Of a stretch of DNA of 64,000 bases, positions 34,886 to 46,335 are shown piece by piece (position 1 is the stretch's first letter; each line of letters opens with the position of its first letter). The DNA lies in NCBI GenBank assembly GCA_916700875.1, contig CAKAKS010000031.1, forward strand, positions 19,747,380 to 19,811,379. The letters run 5' to 3'. The DNA is from Sebastes aleutianus (taxonomy: Eukaryota; Chordata; Actinopteri; Perciformes; Sebastidae). The position numbers and the translations under genes are program-made. The notes below the pieces were generated by a model. It had not been told where the DNA came from. It saw nothing but the letters and a program-made list of their open reading frames with translations, and searched no databases.

Positions 34886-36440
34886 TCAAAAAGTTGTAAT
34901 GTCACAAAATTCTGCTTGTGTGTTCACTGAGATTTAAGGTGAGAAACTTTCCCTCTTCAGCAGATGAATGTGAAAACAGTCTTCCAGTGTCTAACTCTGA
35001 ACATATATCATTCTCCACAGTGAAGTTCAAACATCCACGTGAGGAACAATAAGCACATATTTGATCGGAGGGCAGCTTTAAAGGAAAGAATTAGCTTCCT
35101 GCAAGGACAAAAATGGGCTATAAATACTTTAACAAGGGGGGGGAAAGTTATAATCTCATGGGAAAGGTGAATGGACCGAAAAGTCCAACTTCTCTTAAAA
35201 ACTACTTTTTGTCTTGGTATTTCATCAGCGGATGGGGGGCCCCCGAGGGAGCGCCCGGTGCGCCTCTGAACGACCTGTAGCATTTCCTAACAGCTTCATT
35301 TAGTTCCAGGCATGGTGTCTGGCTGGTTGCCGTAACCTGGCTGGGCCCTTTAGGGCTGCCAAGCGCCACAGCACCAGCCTTATTATTCCCCTCTTGCTCC
35401 GACTGTGTAATTTGATCATGTTATTCATAACATTTCAGCTGACGCCTCTCCCTAGAGTTAGCGTGACATTGCTATTTGCAGAGGATAAATGCATTATAGG
35501 ATGGCCCGGCGCTAGGAAATTGAGCATTAATATTTGCTCTTGATGTGATGTATATAAACAGACAGATTTGCAGGCTCTTGGCTCCTCTATTGACAACCCA
35601 CGAGGGAAGGTGGCTGAGTAGTTGGGGCTGATTTGAGAGACGGGAGATAGGATAATAATAATAACAATTCATGTTTGTGTTTTTATCTACTGGGAAGGAA
35701 GCCTGCTGCTTCCCGTCTCGGCAGTTTGCCTCCAGGTGGGGTGGTTGGCAGCTATCAGCGGGGTCCCAGTGGCACATCAGTCGTCACATTGGGCTAATTT
35801 CACTCAGAAAGCATGCAGATGCAGCCGGAGAGGGAAAATGCAGATGAAAGCAGCGGTAGAAGGACGGACCACTGGGACCGTCCCTGGGATTCAGTCGGCC
35901 CTGGTTAAATCGATGCAACCATTTCCCTCAGAACACCAAAACCTGCGAGGCGCTGAAAGCATTTTTTTTCTAAGCGGAGAATCCCTCTTTCAAGGCTTCC
36001 AATCTCTCTGTGAATCCATTCAAATGCAACAATAAAAGCTAAAATACGTCCCCCATACATAACAGCCCTCCCACGGGCCTATGAGGAATAGAAATCGTTC
36101 AGTCCTTGGGGCCCACACACCAGTGTTGCTGGCTGCAATCTACATTTTCCATTTAACACCGCCTCCTGCGATGGAGTCCCTCTGAAAAGTCACAGCGGCT
36201 GGTTCGGCCTTGCAGCGCAAATAACGCCGCTTGACACTGAGGTCTATGCTGGGGGGGATGCAGTTTGAAGTGTGTTGGACTGCATGATAGCTTCAAGGCT
36301 AAAACTAGCCTGAAATATCCTTTCATCTCTAAACATGGAGAGGGAAATGGAACAGCTGTTGTTATTGTGCTGTCAATGTGGATCCAACTTCTGATTTGTG
36401 GTATAGAGAGCTGAAAGTTGACTTTGACTTGTGTTTGCAT
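34886..36440. other. Intergenic stretch, candidate conserved non-coding block
   Basis: No gene is supported. The block 35280-35590 is non-repetitive, of balanced composition and free of the element families found elsewhere, which fits a conserved non-coding element but does not prove one. Frames at 35472-36035 show no domain. Confidence 0.35.
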
Positions 36441-36476
36441 TAGAGCTGCAACGATTAGTTGATTAATCAGATAGTC
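36441..36476 (+). mobile_element. hAT-like terminal fragment (TAGAGCTGCAACGATTAG type)
   Basis: tagagctgcaacgattag followed by ttgattaatcagatagtc resembles the end of a common vertebrate hAT-type short element. The rest is absent. It lies about 65 bp before a family B copy. Confidence 0.5.
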
Positions 36477-36543
36477 AAGCCTGTCTCCTACAAAATCAAG
36501 CTCCCATACAACTAAACTGCACTTTCATTTACGCTTCGGAAGA

Positions 36544-37364
36544 AATCCATTGGTACCAACCATGTCATGCTAGCTTGTCAGGAAGGATGCTAAATAACGC
36601 TCCAAAAATATGGCAGAATTTTGGGGAGGAGAAACTGGCATGGCCATTTTCACAGGGGCCCCTTGACCTCTGACCTCAAGATATCTGAATCTCCTCTAGG
36701 ATAATCACAGCCTCATGAAACTTTACAACCACAAACTACAGACCTAGAGCATTCAGAGGATGGAGGCTTTCTAAGGTAGATTGACAATAAGGGGTTTTCT
36801 GAGCAATTTCCAGAACAGAAGCGCTCGCCATCCAATCGGCGAAAAATGCAATTCTTGCAGAAATCTCAAAATGTCAAAAGTTTTTGATACCAAATCACAG
36901 CAAGGCTTTTTCTATGGTGTTCCTCAGGTCTTAGTGTCTTAATGTGGTAATTCTAAGTGATTATTGATCATTTTCATCAATTCTCCAGTGTTCAAAAATG
37001 GTTAAATTTAGCACCAAATCTGTGTAACAAATGGCATCAACCCAAATATTGCTGCAACAACTTATGAGACATAATTGAGCATGGGAATGGATATCATATA
37101 CTTCTATCATAATATTCAAAGCCTTTATAGACCTTCATAATTTATATTAAATTAATTAATAAATTGATTCATGTTAATTTCTGATTTATGACTAGAACAA
37201 CTTGACACACAGTGCTAAGCTGCATCTCAAATTAATTCCCAGCTTTCAGATGATGTACACCACTTCTATGTAACATCTGTTGACCTGCTATCTCTCCCTA
37301 AAGAAACCCCCGTACCCCCCTAAAAAAGACAAAAACGGGTCTATTGTGGGTCTCAGAGTGTTAA
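36544..37364 (+). mobile_element. Family B element, left end truncated
   Basis: It starts inside the shared core (ccattggtaccaaccatg), then has B-specific gattgacaataagggg and acaacttatgagacataatt. It ends gggtctcagagtgTTAA. A stretch of the core is missing after ctgacctcaagatatctgaa. It is in the same orientation as the other B copies. Confidence 0.8.
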
Positions 37365-38472
37365 ACACATTCTTGTAAATTGAAACAAAACAAAACAAAA
37401 ATTGCAACAAAACTACTTGGTTTGGTATAGTAAAAAAACATCATGATTAAAATAAGTGAACATTTAGTTTCACAAGGGGGGCAAAAGTTCTGTGTTTGTT
37501 GGCTTATCCACCACCCCGACCTACCACTTACGCGGTCTATCATTACAAACGTATTTGTGATACGTCAAAAACAAACATAATCCGCGACAAGATATGTTTC
37601 CCTCGAAACGTAATTCACACTGCAGTTTCATTGTATGAGAATGTCATTTTTAGGAGATGGGGCTGGAAAAGTCAATCGACAAAAAAATTTAATGGTTTTA
37701 GACATTTTTCAGGCAAAAATGCGAAACATTCACTGGTCCACGCCTCTCACATGAAGATTTGTTCCTTTTATTTGGCTCACATTGTAAACTGAATGTTGGT
37801 CATGTAATGAACTGTTGGTCAAATAAACCAGGCAATTTGAATAAATCCCCTTAAGCTGTGGGTTCGCTGCTGGTTTTATAGACAAAGTGGATAATAATGA
37901 AAATTATCTTTGATTTCAGTCCTAATTTGCATTTGACTTTTGAATATCTCCGGCTGTTCTGAATATTGCTGCTCTGACTGTTTCTCAGAGATTGAAGCCC
38001 ACAGATGTCCCGTCTGAAAGAGGTAGCCAGTGGAAGCTTCATATCCTGTGCAGATCTCCACCTGCTGTGCTGACATTCATACATAATATGTTTCCTTACT
38101 GGCCTTGGTTTAACCCGGGGTTTATTTCTTTTAAAGTACCTCAAGATGTATTATATGTACTCAGATACATGCCATGTGAAATAGGATTTCTCCACTCCCG
38201 CCATGTTCTACAAAACCTATACAAAAATGATTAGGGGGGGTCAGAAATGGAGGATGGTATTGTACGTTTTCCTGTGGTAGGGTAGTCTGACTTTTTGACT
38301 TGACTCATGTTTTTTTCTTGTTCTTAATGGCACCTCTATGCAACCATTGTGCCAGGGTTTCATTCTGTATCATCTATACATTGGTGGTGCACATTAGAAG
38401 TTCCACTGAGATATTAAGGTTTGACTTGGGTAGTCGATTAAACAAGTTGCACCAATTTAACAATGTTGTATT
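37365..38472. other. Intergenic stretch, no gene seen
   Basis: The open frames at 37496-37792, 37851-38234 and 38300-38509 are short and show no motif. An (AAAAC)-like run is near 37385. Confidence 0.45.
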
Positions 38473-38840
38473 TAGAGCTGTCAAAGTGAACGCGATAATA
38501 ACGCATTAACGCAAATTCGTTTTAACGCCACTAACTTCTTTAACGCATTAACGCAATTGAAAAATGATCAAAAATATCTTTGTAAAAGGAGGTTGTAAAA
38601 CTCTATTGACAATACTGCTATCATATGAAACTTTGATTTGAGCATATTCTTTATGCTAAATGCAGTACCTGTGAGGGTTTCTGGACAATATTTGTCATTG
38701 TTTTGTCTTGTTATTTGATTTCCAATAATAAATATATACATACATTTGCATAAAGCAAGCCTATTTGCCCACTCCCATGTTGATAAGAGTGTTAAATACT
38801 TGACAAATCTCCCTTTAAGGTACATTTTTACAGATAAAAA
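38473..38840 (+). mobile_element. Family A copy with internal deletion
   Basis: It begins tagagctgtcaaagtgaacg, goes through gcgttaac-like repeats and tatcatatgaaacttt, then jumps to gatttgagcatattc. The whole shared core is deleted. It ends after ctccctttaaggtacatttt without its right terminus, where the 30-bp tandem array begins. Confidence 0.75.
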
Positions 38841-38940
38841 GGCAACAAAACTACAACTTCTTTAGGTTTAGGCAATAAAACTACAACTTCTTTAGGTTTA
38901 GGCAATAAAACTATAACTTCTTTAGGTTTAGGCAACAAAA
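38841..38940 (-). repeat. 30-bp tandem array, about 3.3 units
   Basis: Units at 38841, 38871 and 38901 each read ggcaa(c/t)aaaactacaac, then ttctttaggttta, with one or two differences. A partial unit follows at 38931. The reverse complement (taaacctaaa...gttttgttgcc) matches the internal units of family G, so this is probably a G-derived array. Confidence 0.85.
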
Positions 38941-39655
38941 AACACTTAGTTAAAGTTAGGGAAAAACATTGTGGCCGAACAAAAAGACAACTATACATTT
39001 GTGGTTTCACAGTCCTGTGTTTTGTTTCCCATCCATTGTCCCCGAACTCCACCCTTATGGAGTTTCACGCTGTCATACTACAGCGCCTGACTTCAGTTTC
39101 TGCTCCTGTCATAATTACTATGGTCACTAGAGGTCGCTGTTGTGTTCTTTTATACCTTCTTTTGGTGATCTACCATGTGAATAGATGATAAAACCTACTA
39201 GTGGGCGTAGTAGGCCCCTATTGACCAACATCTATGTGGCTTATAGAGACTGATAACGCCTATTTAATAGCCTGACAACAGTGTAATCGGCTGTATTTTC
39301 AGATAACATGACAGGAAAGTAAAGGCTCCTAACAGCCTCTGGTGGACAAGAAATAGAATAATGAGTCTATGAGTGACAAGCCGTTAAAAATAACATTGCT
39401 ATTGTCAGAAGTTAGAAATAACAAACTATTTTTGCAAATGTTTTGTTTTTTGGTATAAAAATATGGTTATTCTAGTTCTATTCTGGCTGGGGACTTTTGT
39501 CGGACATCATCTCTCTTGTCCCTGTCACTACTTCCTGAGTAATGAAGGCAAAACTGTCAGAAAAATAATCTAAAAAAAGAGTGTTATGTTTTGGGGCTTT
39601 TTCGCTTGATTGACAGGTGTTACAAGTTTTAACAGTCAGTCATGGTGGTTGCCAC
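38941..39655. other. Intergenic stretch, no gene seen
   Basis: The first ~60 bp (acacttagttaaagttaggg) continues the G-like sequence. Beyond this nothing coding is recognised. Confidence 0.4.
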
Positions 39656-40215
39656 AGCTCCCATCGATCCATCCACAGGTCCATCCATTTTCTGCTGCTT
39701 ATAGGTCCGGGTCATGGTGGTAGAAGGCTAAACAAAACAGCCCAGTCATCCTCCAGCTCCTCCTGTGGGACCCCAAGGCGCTCCCAGAACAGATAGAATA
39801 TATAATAGCATCAGCGTGTTCTGGGCCTTCACTGGGGTCTCCTCCCAGTTGGCCTGGTACGCCTCCACAGGGGAGAATCCTAATTAGAAGCCCGATTCAC
39901 CTCAACAAACTCCTTTCAACAAGCAGCAGTTCTACCCTGAGCTCCTGACCCTGTCCCTAAGGGTGAGCCCAGAGAAGGAAACTCATTTCAGCCGCTTGTA
40001 TCCGAAATCTCATTCTTTTGTTCATTACCCAGAGGTCATGACCAAAGGTGAGAGAACGTATATGTACTGGTAAATCGAGACCTTTGTGCGTAGTTCACTC
40101 TTCACCACGACGGCAAAACGCCCACATTACTACGCAGGAACAAGACCCCTAGATACTTGAACACTTGGGGCAGCAACAGCTCAATTGACCCTTCGCTACC
40201 CCGTCAAGCTGTCAG
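39656..40215 (-). mobile_element. 5'-truncated LINE copy with degenerate RT ORF end
   Basis: The minus strand encodes pieces of the C-terminal region of a fish non-LTR retrotransposon ORF. WERLGVPQEELED lies at about 39748-39785, and QELRVELLLVERSLLR is followed by an in-frame stop and IGLLIRILPCGG at about 39860-39950. The 3' end has ctataagcagcagaaaatgg followed by GGAT-type repeats at 39660-39690, the usual tail position. Stops and frame changes make it non-functional. The exact LINE clade is not determined. Confidence 0.7.
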
Positions 40216-40435
40216 AGCAACCACAGAGCCCACACTGTCACTAACTGCACTCCCTGCGTAAATATCTACTCACTTTTGCAAAAACGAAAAAAGTGATTTC
40301 AGAGAGAAGCAGACAAGGGTCTACAATATGTGTTTGGATGATATGTCAGGATGTCAAACTGACTCAACTGAACCATGGCAATAGCCAAAAATGCATGTAG
40401 GGATTGAAATATGATCTATATTTTTTTATAATAAC

Positions 40436-41102
40436 TAGGGTTATCATTGGATTAAAATATTTAATCACGATTAATCACATGATTATCCATAGTTAATAGC
40501 GATTGATCGCAAATTAATCGCAATTTTTTTATCTATTCAAAATGTACCTTAAAGGGAGATTTGTCAAGTATTTAATACTCTAATCAACATGGGAGTGGGC
40601 AAATATGCTGCTTTATGCAAATGTATGTATATATTTATTATTGGAAATCAATTAACAACACAAAACAATGACAAATATTATCCAGAAACCCTCACAGGTA
40701 CTGCATTTAGCATAAAAAATATGCTCAAATCATAACATGGCAAACTGCAGCCCAACAGGCAACAACAGCTGTCAGTGTGTCAGTGTGCTGACTTGACTAT
40801 GACTTGCCCCAAAACTGTTTGTGATTATCATAAAGTGGGCATGTCTGTAAAGGGGAGATTTGTGGGTATCCATAGAACCCATTTTCATTCACATATCTTG
40901 AGGTCAGAGGTCAACGGACTCCTTTGAAAATGTCCGTGTCAGTTTTACCTCGCCAAAATTTAGCAGAAGTTTGAAGCGTTATTTAGCTTCCTTTGTTTCT
41001 GCACTCTAGCTTTAAAACTGAGCCTGCTACAACTTTAAAAAACGCAAGTGTTAAAGAAATTAGTGGTGTTAAAACAAATTTGTGTTAACTTAGACAACCT
41101 TA
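40436..41102 (-). mobile_element. Family A full-length copy (667 bp)
   Basis: It starts TAGGGTTATCATTGGATT and ends gacaacctta. The flanking octamers ataataac and attgtaac agree at six of eight positions, consistent with an old 8-bp hAT-type target duplication. The interior is collinear with the other copies: subterminal gattaatcac repeats, cttaaagggagatttgtcaa and the shared core. There is no ORF. Confidence 0.85.
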
Positions 41103-41133
41103 ATTGTAACACAGAACTAACTAGCTGAAACAG

Positions 41134-41287
41134 AGCGTTTCAGACAGAGTGTGAAAAGAGGTGCTGCAGCACAGCCGGTATGAGAAAAGTAAAGCGTTTT
41201 TTGAATATTAAAGCATGTAAACATGTTCTAACAGGAACCCAAAATACAAGGATGACCCTGAAAATCAGCATAATAGGTCCTCTTTAA
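41134..41287 (+). mobile_element. Element C 3' fragment
   Basis: The stretch agagcgtttcagacagagtg, aagcatgtaaacatgttcta and aggtcctctttaa matches the right part of 7707-8214. The left part is missing. Confidence 0.6.
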
Positions 41288-41299
41288 TGCATGTATATA

Positions 41300-41425
41300 G
41301 GTCCTGTTTGAGCATGTGTGTGTATTTCGGGCCTCTGTGCGTGTAATGTGTAAAAATAAGTGAACAAATTGAATTTCCCCTCGGGGATCAATAAAAGTGT
41401 CTTCTTCTTTCTTTTTATTCCGTGT
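41300..41425 (+). mobile_element. Retroposon 3' tail (ggggatcaataaaag type)
   Basis: aatttcccctcggggatcaa then taaaagtgtcttcttcttt is the same kind of tail as 26930-27052. No coding part is present. Confidence 0.5.
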
Positions 41426-43232
41426 ACTTTAGCAGTTCATTAACCAGAGACACTAGAGAGCATTAATATATTAGAATATAAGAAGCATTAAAGTGTTTTG
41501 TAACCTGCTGTCAGCCACCTGAATTTGATTTCCCCGTGTGGGTCCTGATGACGCAGGATGACAACCGCCAAAACTGTCCAGTCAATGAGTCGCCTGCCGG
41601 TCAGTATGACGTCATGATTACAGCTCTTGGTTTGTTTGTAAAAAAGCAATGTGTAGCAGACCAGAGCTAAAAAGGCAGACATGTATCATTTTCCCCCTTT
41701 GGTACAGACCAAATGAACTGAACTACAGGTGTGAAGCAACCTTAAATATATCCCTCCCGCAATCGTTATGTGATGCCACACCCCGGAGTGGTGAGGATCA
41801 AGAGTCACACACTGTAATTATGGTCCATCAGCAGGAGGTGATATGTCAGCTCTTGGTTAGGGAAGAGGGGAAAGAAGGAACGAGGAGATTAGAAGCAAGG
41901 AGAAGGTGAGGTGGAGAGACAGATATTGGATGTCAGACGGAGCAAGACAGCGGGACGGAAAAGTGGACGGCCGCTGCCACCGCGTAGGAGGGGAAATAAA
42001 GAGGTAGGATGGAAAAACTAATAGAGGCATAGGCAGAGGGAAACAAAAGGGGTGAAGAAAACACATTAAGGGAGAAATTACAGAGATGGAGGGATGGAGG
42101 CTAGAGGAGGAAGAGTCAAGCCGAGAGCATAATTTGCGAGGCAGAAATGGAGCACGGACCACCGTGGAGCTTAATTCCCCCGTTTTACGTCACTGCGAGC
42201 TCTCATGGGGCTAACACGTGTACAGCTAGTGTCCAATTTTGTTTGTGAAAAACACATGGAAAGTCAAAGTAAGTGAATTACATGACATGTTTCTTGTCAA
42301 ATGGTGCGGATGGAGACTGTAATCTAGAGAGGTCCAATGGTAGTTTGCACTTCCTGACTGTCCCCACAGGCTGCAAAATGACCTTAAATTACAGCGAGCT
42401 GACCAGCAGGCCTTGAAGTAATTGGCACATGGCAATGCTTTCAACGGCTCTTCTTTATTAAATCGAAACGCTAATGTAACATTACATCGGCTTGTGCCAT
42501 TAGGCCAGTGAAGCAGCGCTGCCTTTCGCTATCACTGCTAATGGCTCTGTTGCTCATTGGTTTGACAGATCTGTCCATAAATACGGCGCGAGGTCTTGAG
42601 CTCCATGTTGCTCTCATTACATCTGCCAGGTCTTCGGAGTTGTGTAGGATCTAATGGGTCCAAGTGAAGTGTTGTTTAAGCGTTGTTACTTCCCATCACA
42701 CGCCAGCTGCATCTCTAACAATCCCCCCTTAATACGTCCCACTTGCCTTCCCGCCTTGTTGTTCGGTTGAGTTTCCGTAAACAAGCAGAAGTGAAGGTGG
42801 ACGGGAGGTGAAAGTCTGCCAGCGGCGATGTTACCCGGCAGGGGAGACATTCTGTGGATGCGAGGCTCGGCCTTTGCGGCAATGCCTGGGAATTCTCCAT
42901 ATTACAGAAGTCTCAGCAACAGAATTCATGCAGGTGATGAGTTGTGTTCACGTCCTTCTGCAGCACCGTGGGACGCCCAGGCCGCCTGTTATTTATAAAG
43001 GGCATCTTCGTCAAACGAAAGACGGTGAAGCTGTCCGGAGATGCCATGGCACCGCAATCACAAAGTGAGCTGCACAGGTAAATGGGTTTCTTAAAGGGAT
43101 ACAGCGGGAATGGTTGTTCGGTCTCAACCAGAAACTTTTCTGTTCTTTTTTTCCCTCCTCGCTTGAAAAACAAACACTCATATATTATGGATTAGACAAA
43201 CTTATTGCATCATTTGTAGTAAAGGACTTACC
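41426..43232. other. Intergenic stretch, candidate conserved non-coding block
   Basis: A purine-rich segment lies at about 41860-42130. The block 42480-42700 is non-repetitive and could be conserved non-coding DNA. The frames on either strand (41649-41909, 41857-42162, 42808-43068) lack domains. Confidence 0.35.
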
Positions 43233-43725
43233 TTAACCCTCTGAGATTCAGTTTTAAAGCTAGAGTGTAGGTACAAATATCATAGAAAAACCTAAGGAAT
43301 CCATTGGTACCAATAAGAATCGAGTATTCAACAAAGCCTTGTAATAAAAAACAATAACCATGAGCTAGAAGAGGCAAAAGAGATTGATAAAAGTTAGAAT
43401 TCTTTGAGTTTCTTTGAGTTGGTATTTTGGAGGGATTATTGATATTTTCTATCAATTCTTGAGTGGTAAAAAATGGTTAAATATAGCACCAAATCTGTGT
43501 AACAAATGGTATCAACCTCAAAATTGCTGCAACAACTTATGCTGCAACAACTTGACACAAAGTGCTGAACTGCATCTCAAATTAATCTTCAGGTTCCCAG
43601 CTTTCAGATGATGTACACCACCTTTATGTGACATCTACTGCTGACCTGCTATCTCCCCCTAAAGACCCCCTGTACCCCCCGAAAAAAACACAAAAACGGG
43701 TCTAATGTGGGTCTCAGAGGGTTAA
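43233..43725 (+). mobile_element. Family B internal-deletion copy with both ends
   Basis: The left end TTAACCCTCTGAGA (43233) and right end TCTCAGAGGGTTAA (ending 43725) are exact inverted repeats. TTAA at each end fits a piggyBac-type target duplication. Most of the shared core is deleted after ccattggtaccaa. This copy defines the family termini. Confidence 0.85.
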
Positions 43726-45104
43726 ACCGTGTACTTCTGTCATAATTAGGAACACACTGGCAAAGCAGAGTCATCACTCGAGACCATTTCACACTGCTGT
43801 TGGTTGAAAAGTGCATTTGAACTTGAAGTCTCACTCCACTAAAACATGTGTTTTGCTTGTTGTTTGGACGTTTGAGCTTCACTGGGCAGAATAATGTACG
43901 TGTTGCGTTTGACACTAGAGGGCTGCTTTCACATTCATCTGCTCAAGGGGGAAGACGTGAAGACCTACGAGCAGGAACAGGACATTTTGACATCACAGCT
44001 AGTTTGGAAGCCAGTCGTTGTCCAGTATGCAACTTATACAAGTGTGATATTGAAAATCGACTTTTCAGTGAAGTAGGAGACATAATAAATAGAAATATTT
44101 GCCTGATCATATTCTGGAGTTTGTGACTTACTTTTCTGATTCAAATAAGGTCAATCAAGTGCTATAGCTTAGTTGAATAATTGGTATATAGTAATATTCT
44201 TTAAATATTGTTATTGTAATATGGTTCCATACTTAATTCATGTTTTTTTAAAGCCACCATCTCCTCAGTCTTGCCCTGATCACAGTTGCAGGAAATGATG
44301 TGTCAGTTTCTCACTCTGTCAGTTTCCCCCTGGGCAACATTAAAGTTTCATCACATGTAATAAGTAGTGATTTCAAAGGGTAATGTCACGTAGAGTAAAA
44401 TAAAAGAAAAAAGCTGAAGGCTTTCTGCTTTCTGCCAAAACATCTCATCTCTGAGATCCTCGGACAGTACTTTTGCATAGTGATCCCACTTGATCTCGTT
44501 TTCAAGTGAGGTTGCAGCAGAAACAGCAGCGAGGGAGGAAAACCATTGATCAGCAGCAAAGAAGTGATAGACGTCCATGCGTCACGCCGGGCAGTCTGTA
44601 ACTGGGCAACAACTGATCTGGGATTTGAATCCAAAACTTCAGTAGCCGCGTATGCCTCGTTCGGATCGAGGTATGACAGGCGATTCAAGGGCAGAGGCTC
44701 TGATTGATAGGATCCCATCTCCCCTTTGGCACATTATCAATCTTATATCAAACCAAATTGCCCTCTTCTCAATCTCCATTGAACCATGTGTGTCTATCAC
44801 CTACTCTATCTGGAACACATGTCGACTGTTAAATTGATCTGTGCAGGCATCACACAGGATTTGTCTGGGCTTCTATCTGTATCTATGCAAACGCTGACTG
44901 TGAGCAGGGGGGGAGGAGAAACAACAAGCATGCTGGCCTTGGATGAACAGCAAACTCTTGTGTTCACAAAACGAAGAATCATTCACATATTTCTTGTAAA
45001 TGAGCAAATCTGAAAGGAGATTAGCCCTGATCCAGGGCAATCATACAATGCAACATGGTCCTAGATAACACATAGAGTACTCAGGGCTAACTTTAGCCCA
45101 GAGA
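43726..45104. other. Intergenic stretch, no gene seen
   Basis: The segment at about 43900-44100 (cactagagggctgctttca, ttgacatcacagctagtttg) resembles a dispersed fish repeat, from memory. The open frames at 44351-45013 show no domain. Confidence 0.4.
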
Positions 45105-45695
45105 ACCCGTTCTCACTCCCAATTCGTCAGATACCGACGTTTGGTCAGCGCCCCTCCGTATTGGAAACCAACGCACGGAGACGTAGTATTAATAGAGTGA
45201 CAATCCGCTAAGGGCGGGTGGTTGGTGTGGCGGATGGGTCAAACAAGCACAAGACTTTCAACCAGGAGACCGGTGTTCGTGTCCTGTGTGAAACTACAAA
45301 GTAATGTTGACTTATTTTTTCACGTCAGTCGTCAGCCACGTGACTCGTCGGTATCGTCAATCCCGTGAGCGACGTCTGTGACGTGTTTTTCGTATTTATG
45401 TTACCTTGCTTATGTACAAACATTTACATACTTATTTTAAGCCTAAAATGAACTAAATGGTTTTGTTGCCTAAACCTAACTGTGGCCGTTACGGTAGTTT
45501 TGTTGACTAAACATAACCGCAACCATTTCACGGTAACAACATGGCGTTAAATGACATGTGAAAAGCCGCCTCACAACGTTAAGTCTGTGGTGTATAAATG
45601 ACACTTGCAAAGCGTAAAATGCGTTATCGTGACATGCGGAATGTCCTTAAACTGTCATGCGATTTATACACCTTCCCATGTGATCGGGTTGGTTC
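45105..45695 (+). mobile_element. Interspersed element G, near full length
   Basis: It starts gagaacccgttctcactccc and ends gtgatcgggttggttc, approximate inverted ends. The middle has ctgtgacgtgttttt, cttattttaagcctaaaatg, ~30-bp units (gttttgttgcctaaacctaa), aaatgacatgtgaaaagccg and gcgatttatacaccttccc, collinear with 24456-24861. There is no ORF. Confidence 0.65.
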
Positions 45696-45799
45696 ATCAT
45701 ACTAACTTTGTGTAAACATGTCTTTATGTGTCCTACCAAATGGTGTTTAACGTGGATGGGAGCCAATCAGAATGCAATATTTTTATGACAGTAGGGCAA

Positions 45800-46335
45800 G
45801 TGCGGTCATTGGGGGATTCACTAAAGCTCATTCAACTTTTGCTAATAGCACTACAGCGTTAACTATGGATAGGACTCCACCGATAACTTCCGTTTTCTTA
45901 AATGAACAAAATACAACATGTCACTGACATAGCTTCGTTGTTGTTTTAAGTCTGTTTAGTTTTTGTTGGATGCTAGCAGCTTCCCCCTGCTGCCAGTCTT
46001 TGTGCTAAGTTAGGCTAAACACATCCTGGACCTACATACTGTATGTCTGTACTTGAACTCTTTGGACTCCGCTCTAGCTCCGCTCTAAGTAGCTTTGTTT
46101 GAGGGCGTAGCAAACTAGCTGCTAGGCAAAATGTGTTACATGGTGACATCACCACGTTACGGAAAAAAAGGCGGGGCTTCAATCGAGGCGTTTCAGGCAG
46201 TTCAGGAGCAGTGTTTCTGTGGGGAAGAGTAACTCCTTTTGGCGTGGACTTTGTAACTTTGCAGACCTTTTACATGCACAAAAAACTATAAAGGAAAGGG
46301 AAAAAGCACAAAAGCATAATAGGTCCCCTTTAAAT
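45800..46335 (+). repeat. Composite of dispersed repeats ending in a C-like terminus
   Basis: The part at 45960-46010 (agcagcttccccctgctgcc, agtctttgtgctaag) is a common fish repeat stretch. The last part has gcggggcttcaatc, gcgtttcagg and ends gcataataggtcccctttaa, resembling the right end of element C. Boundaries between the pieces are unclear. Confidence 0.45.
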
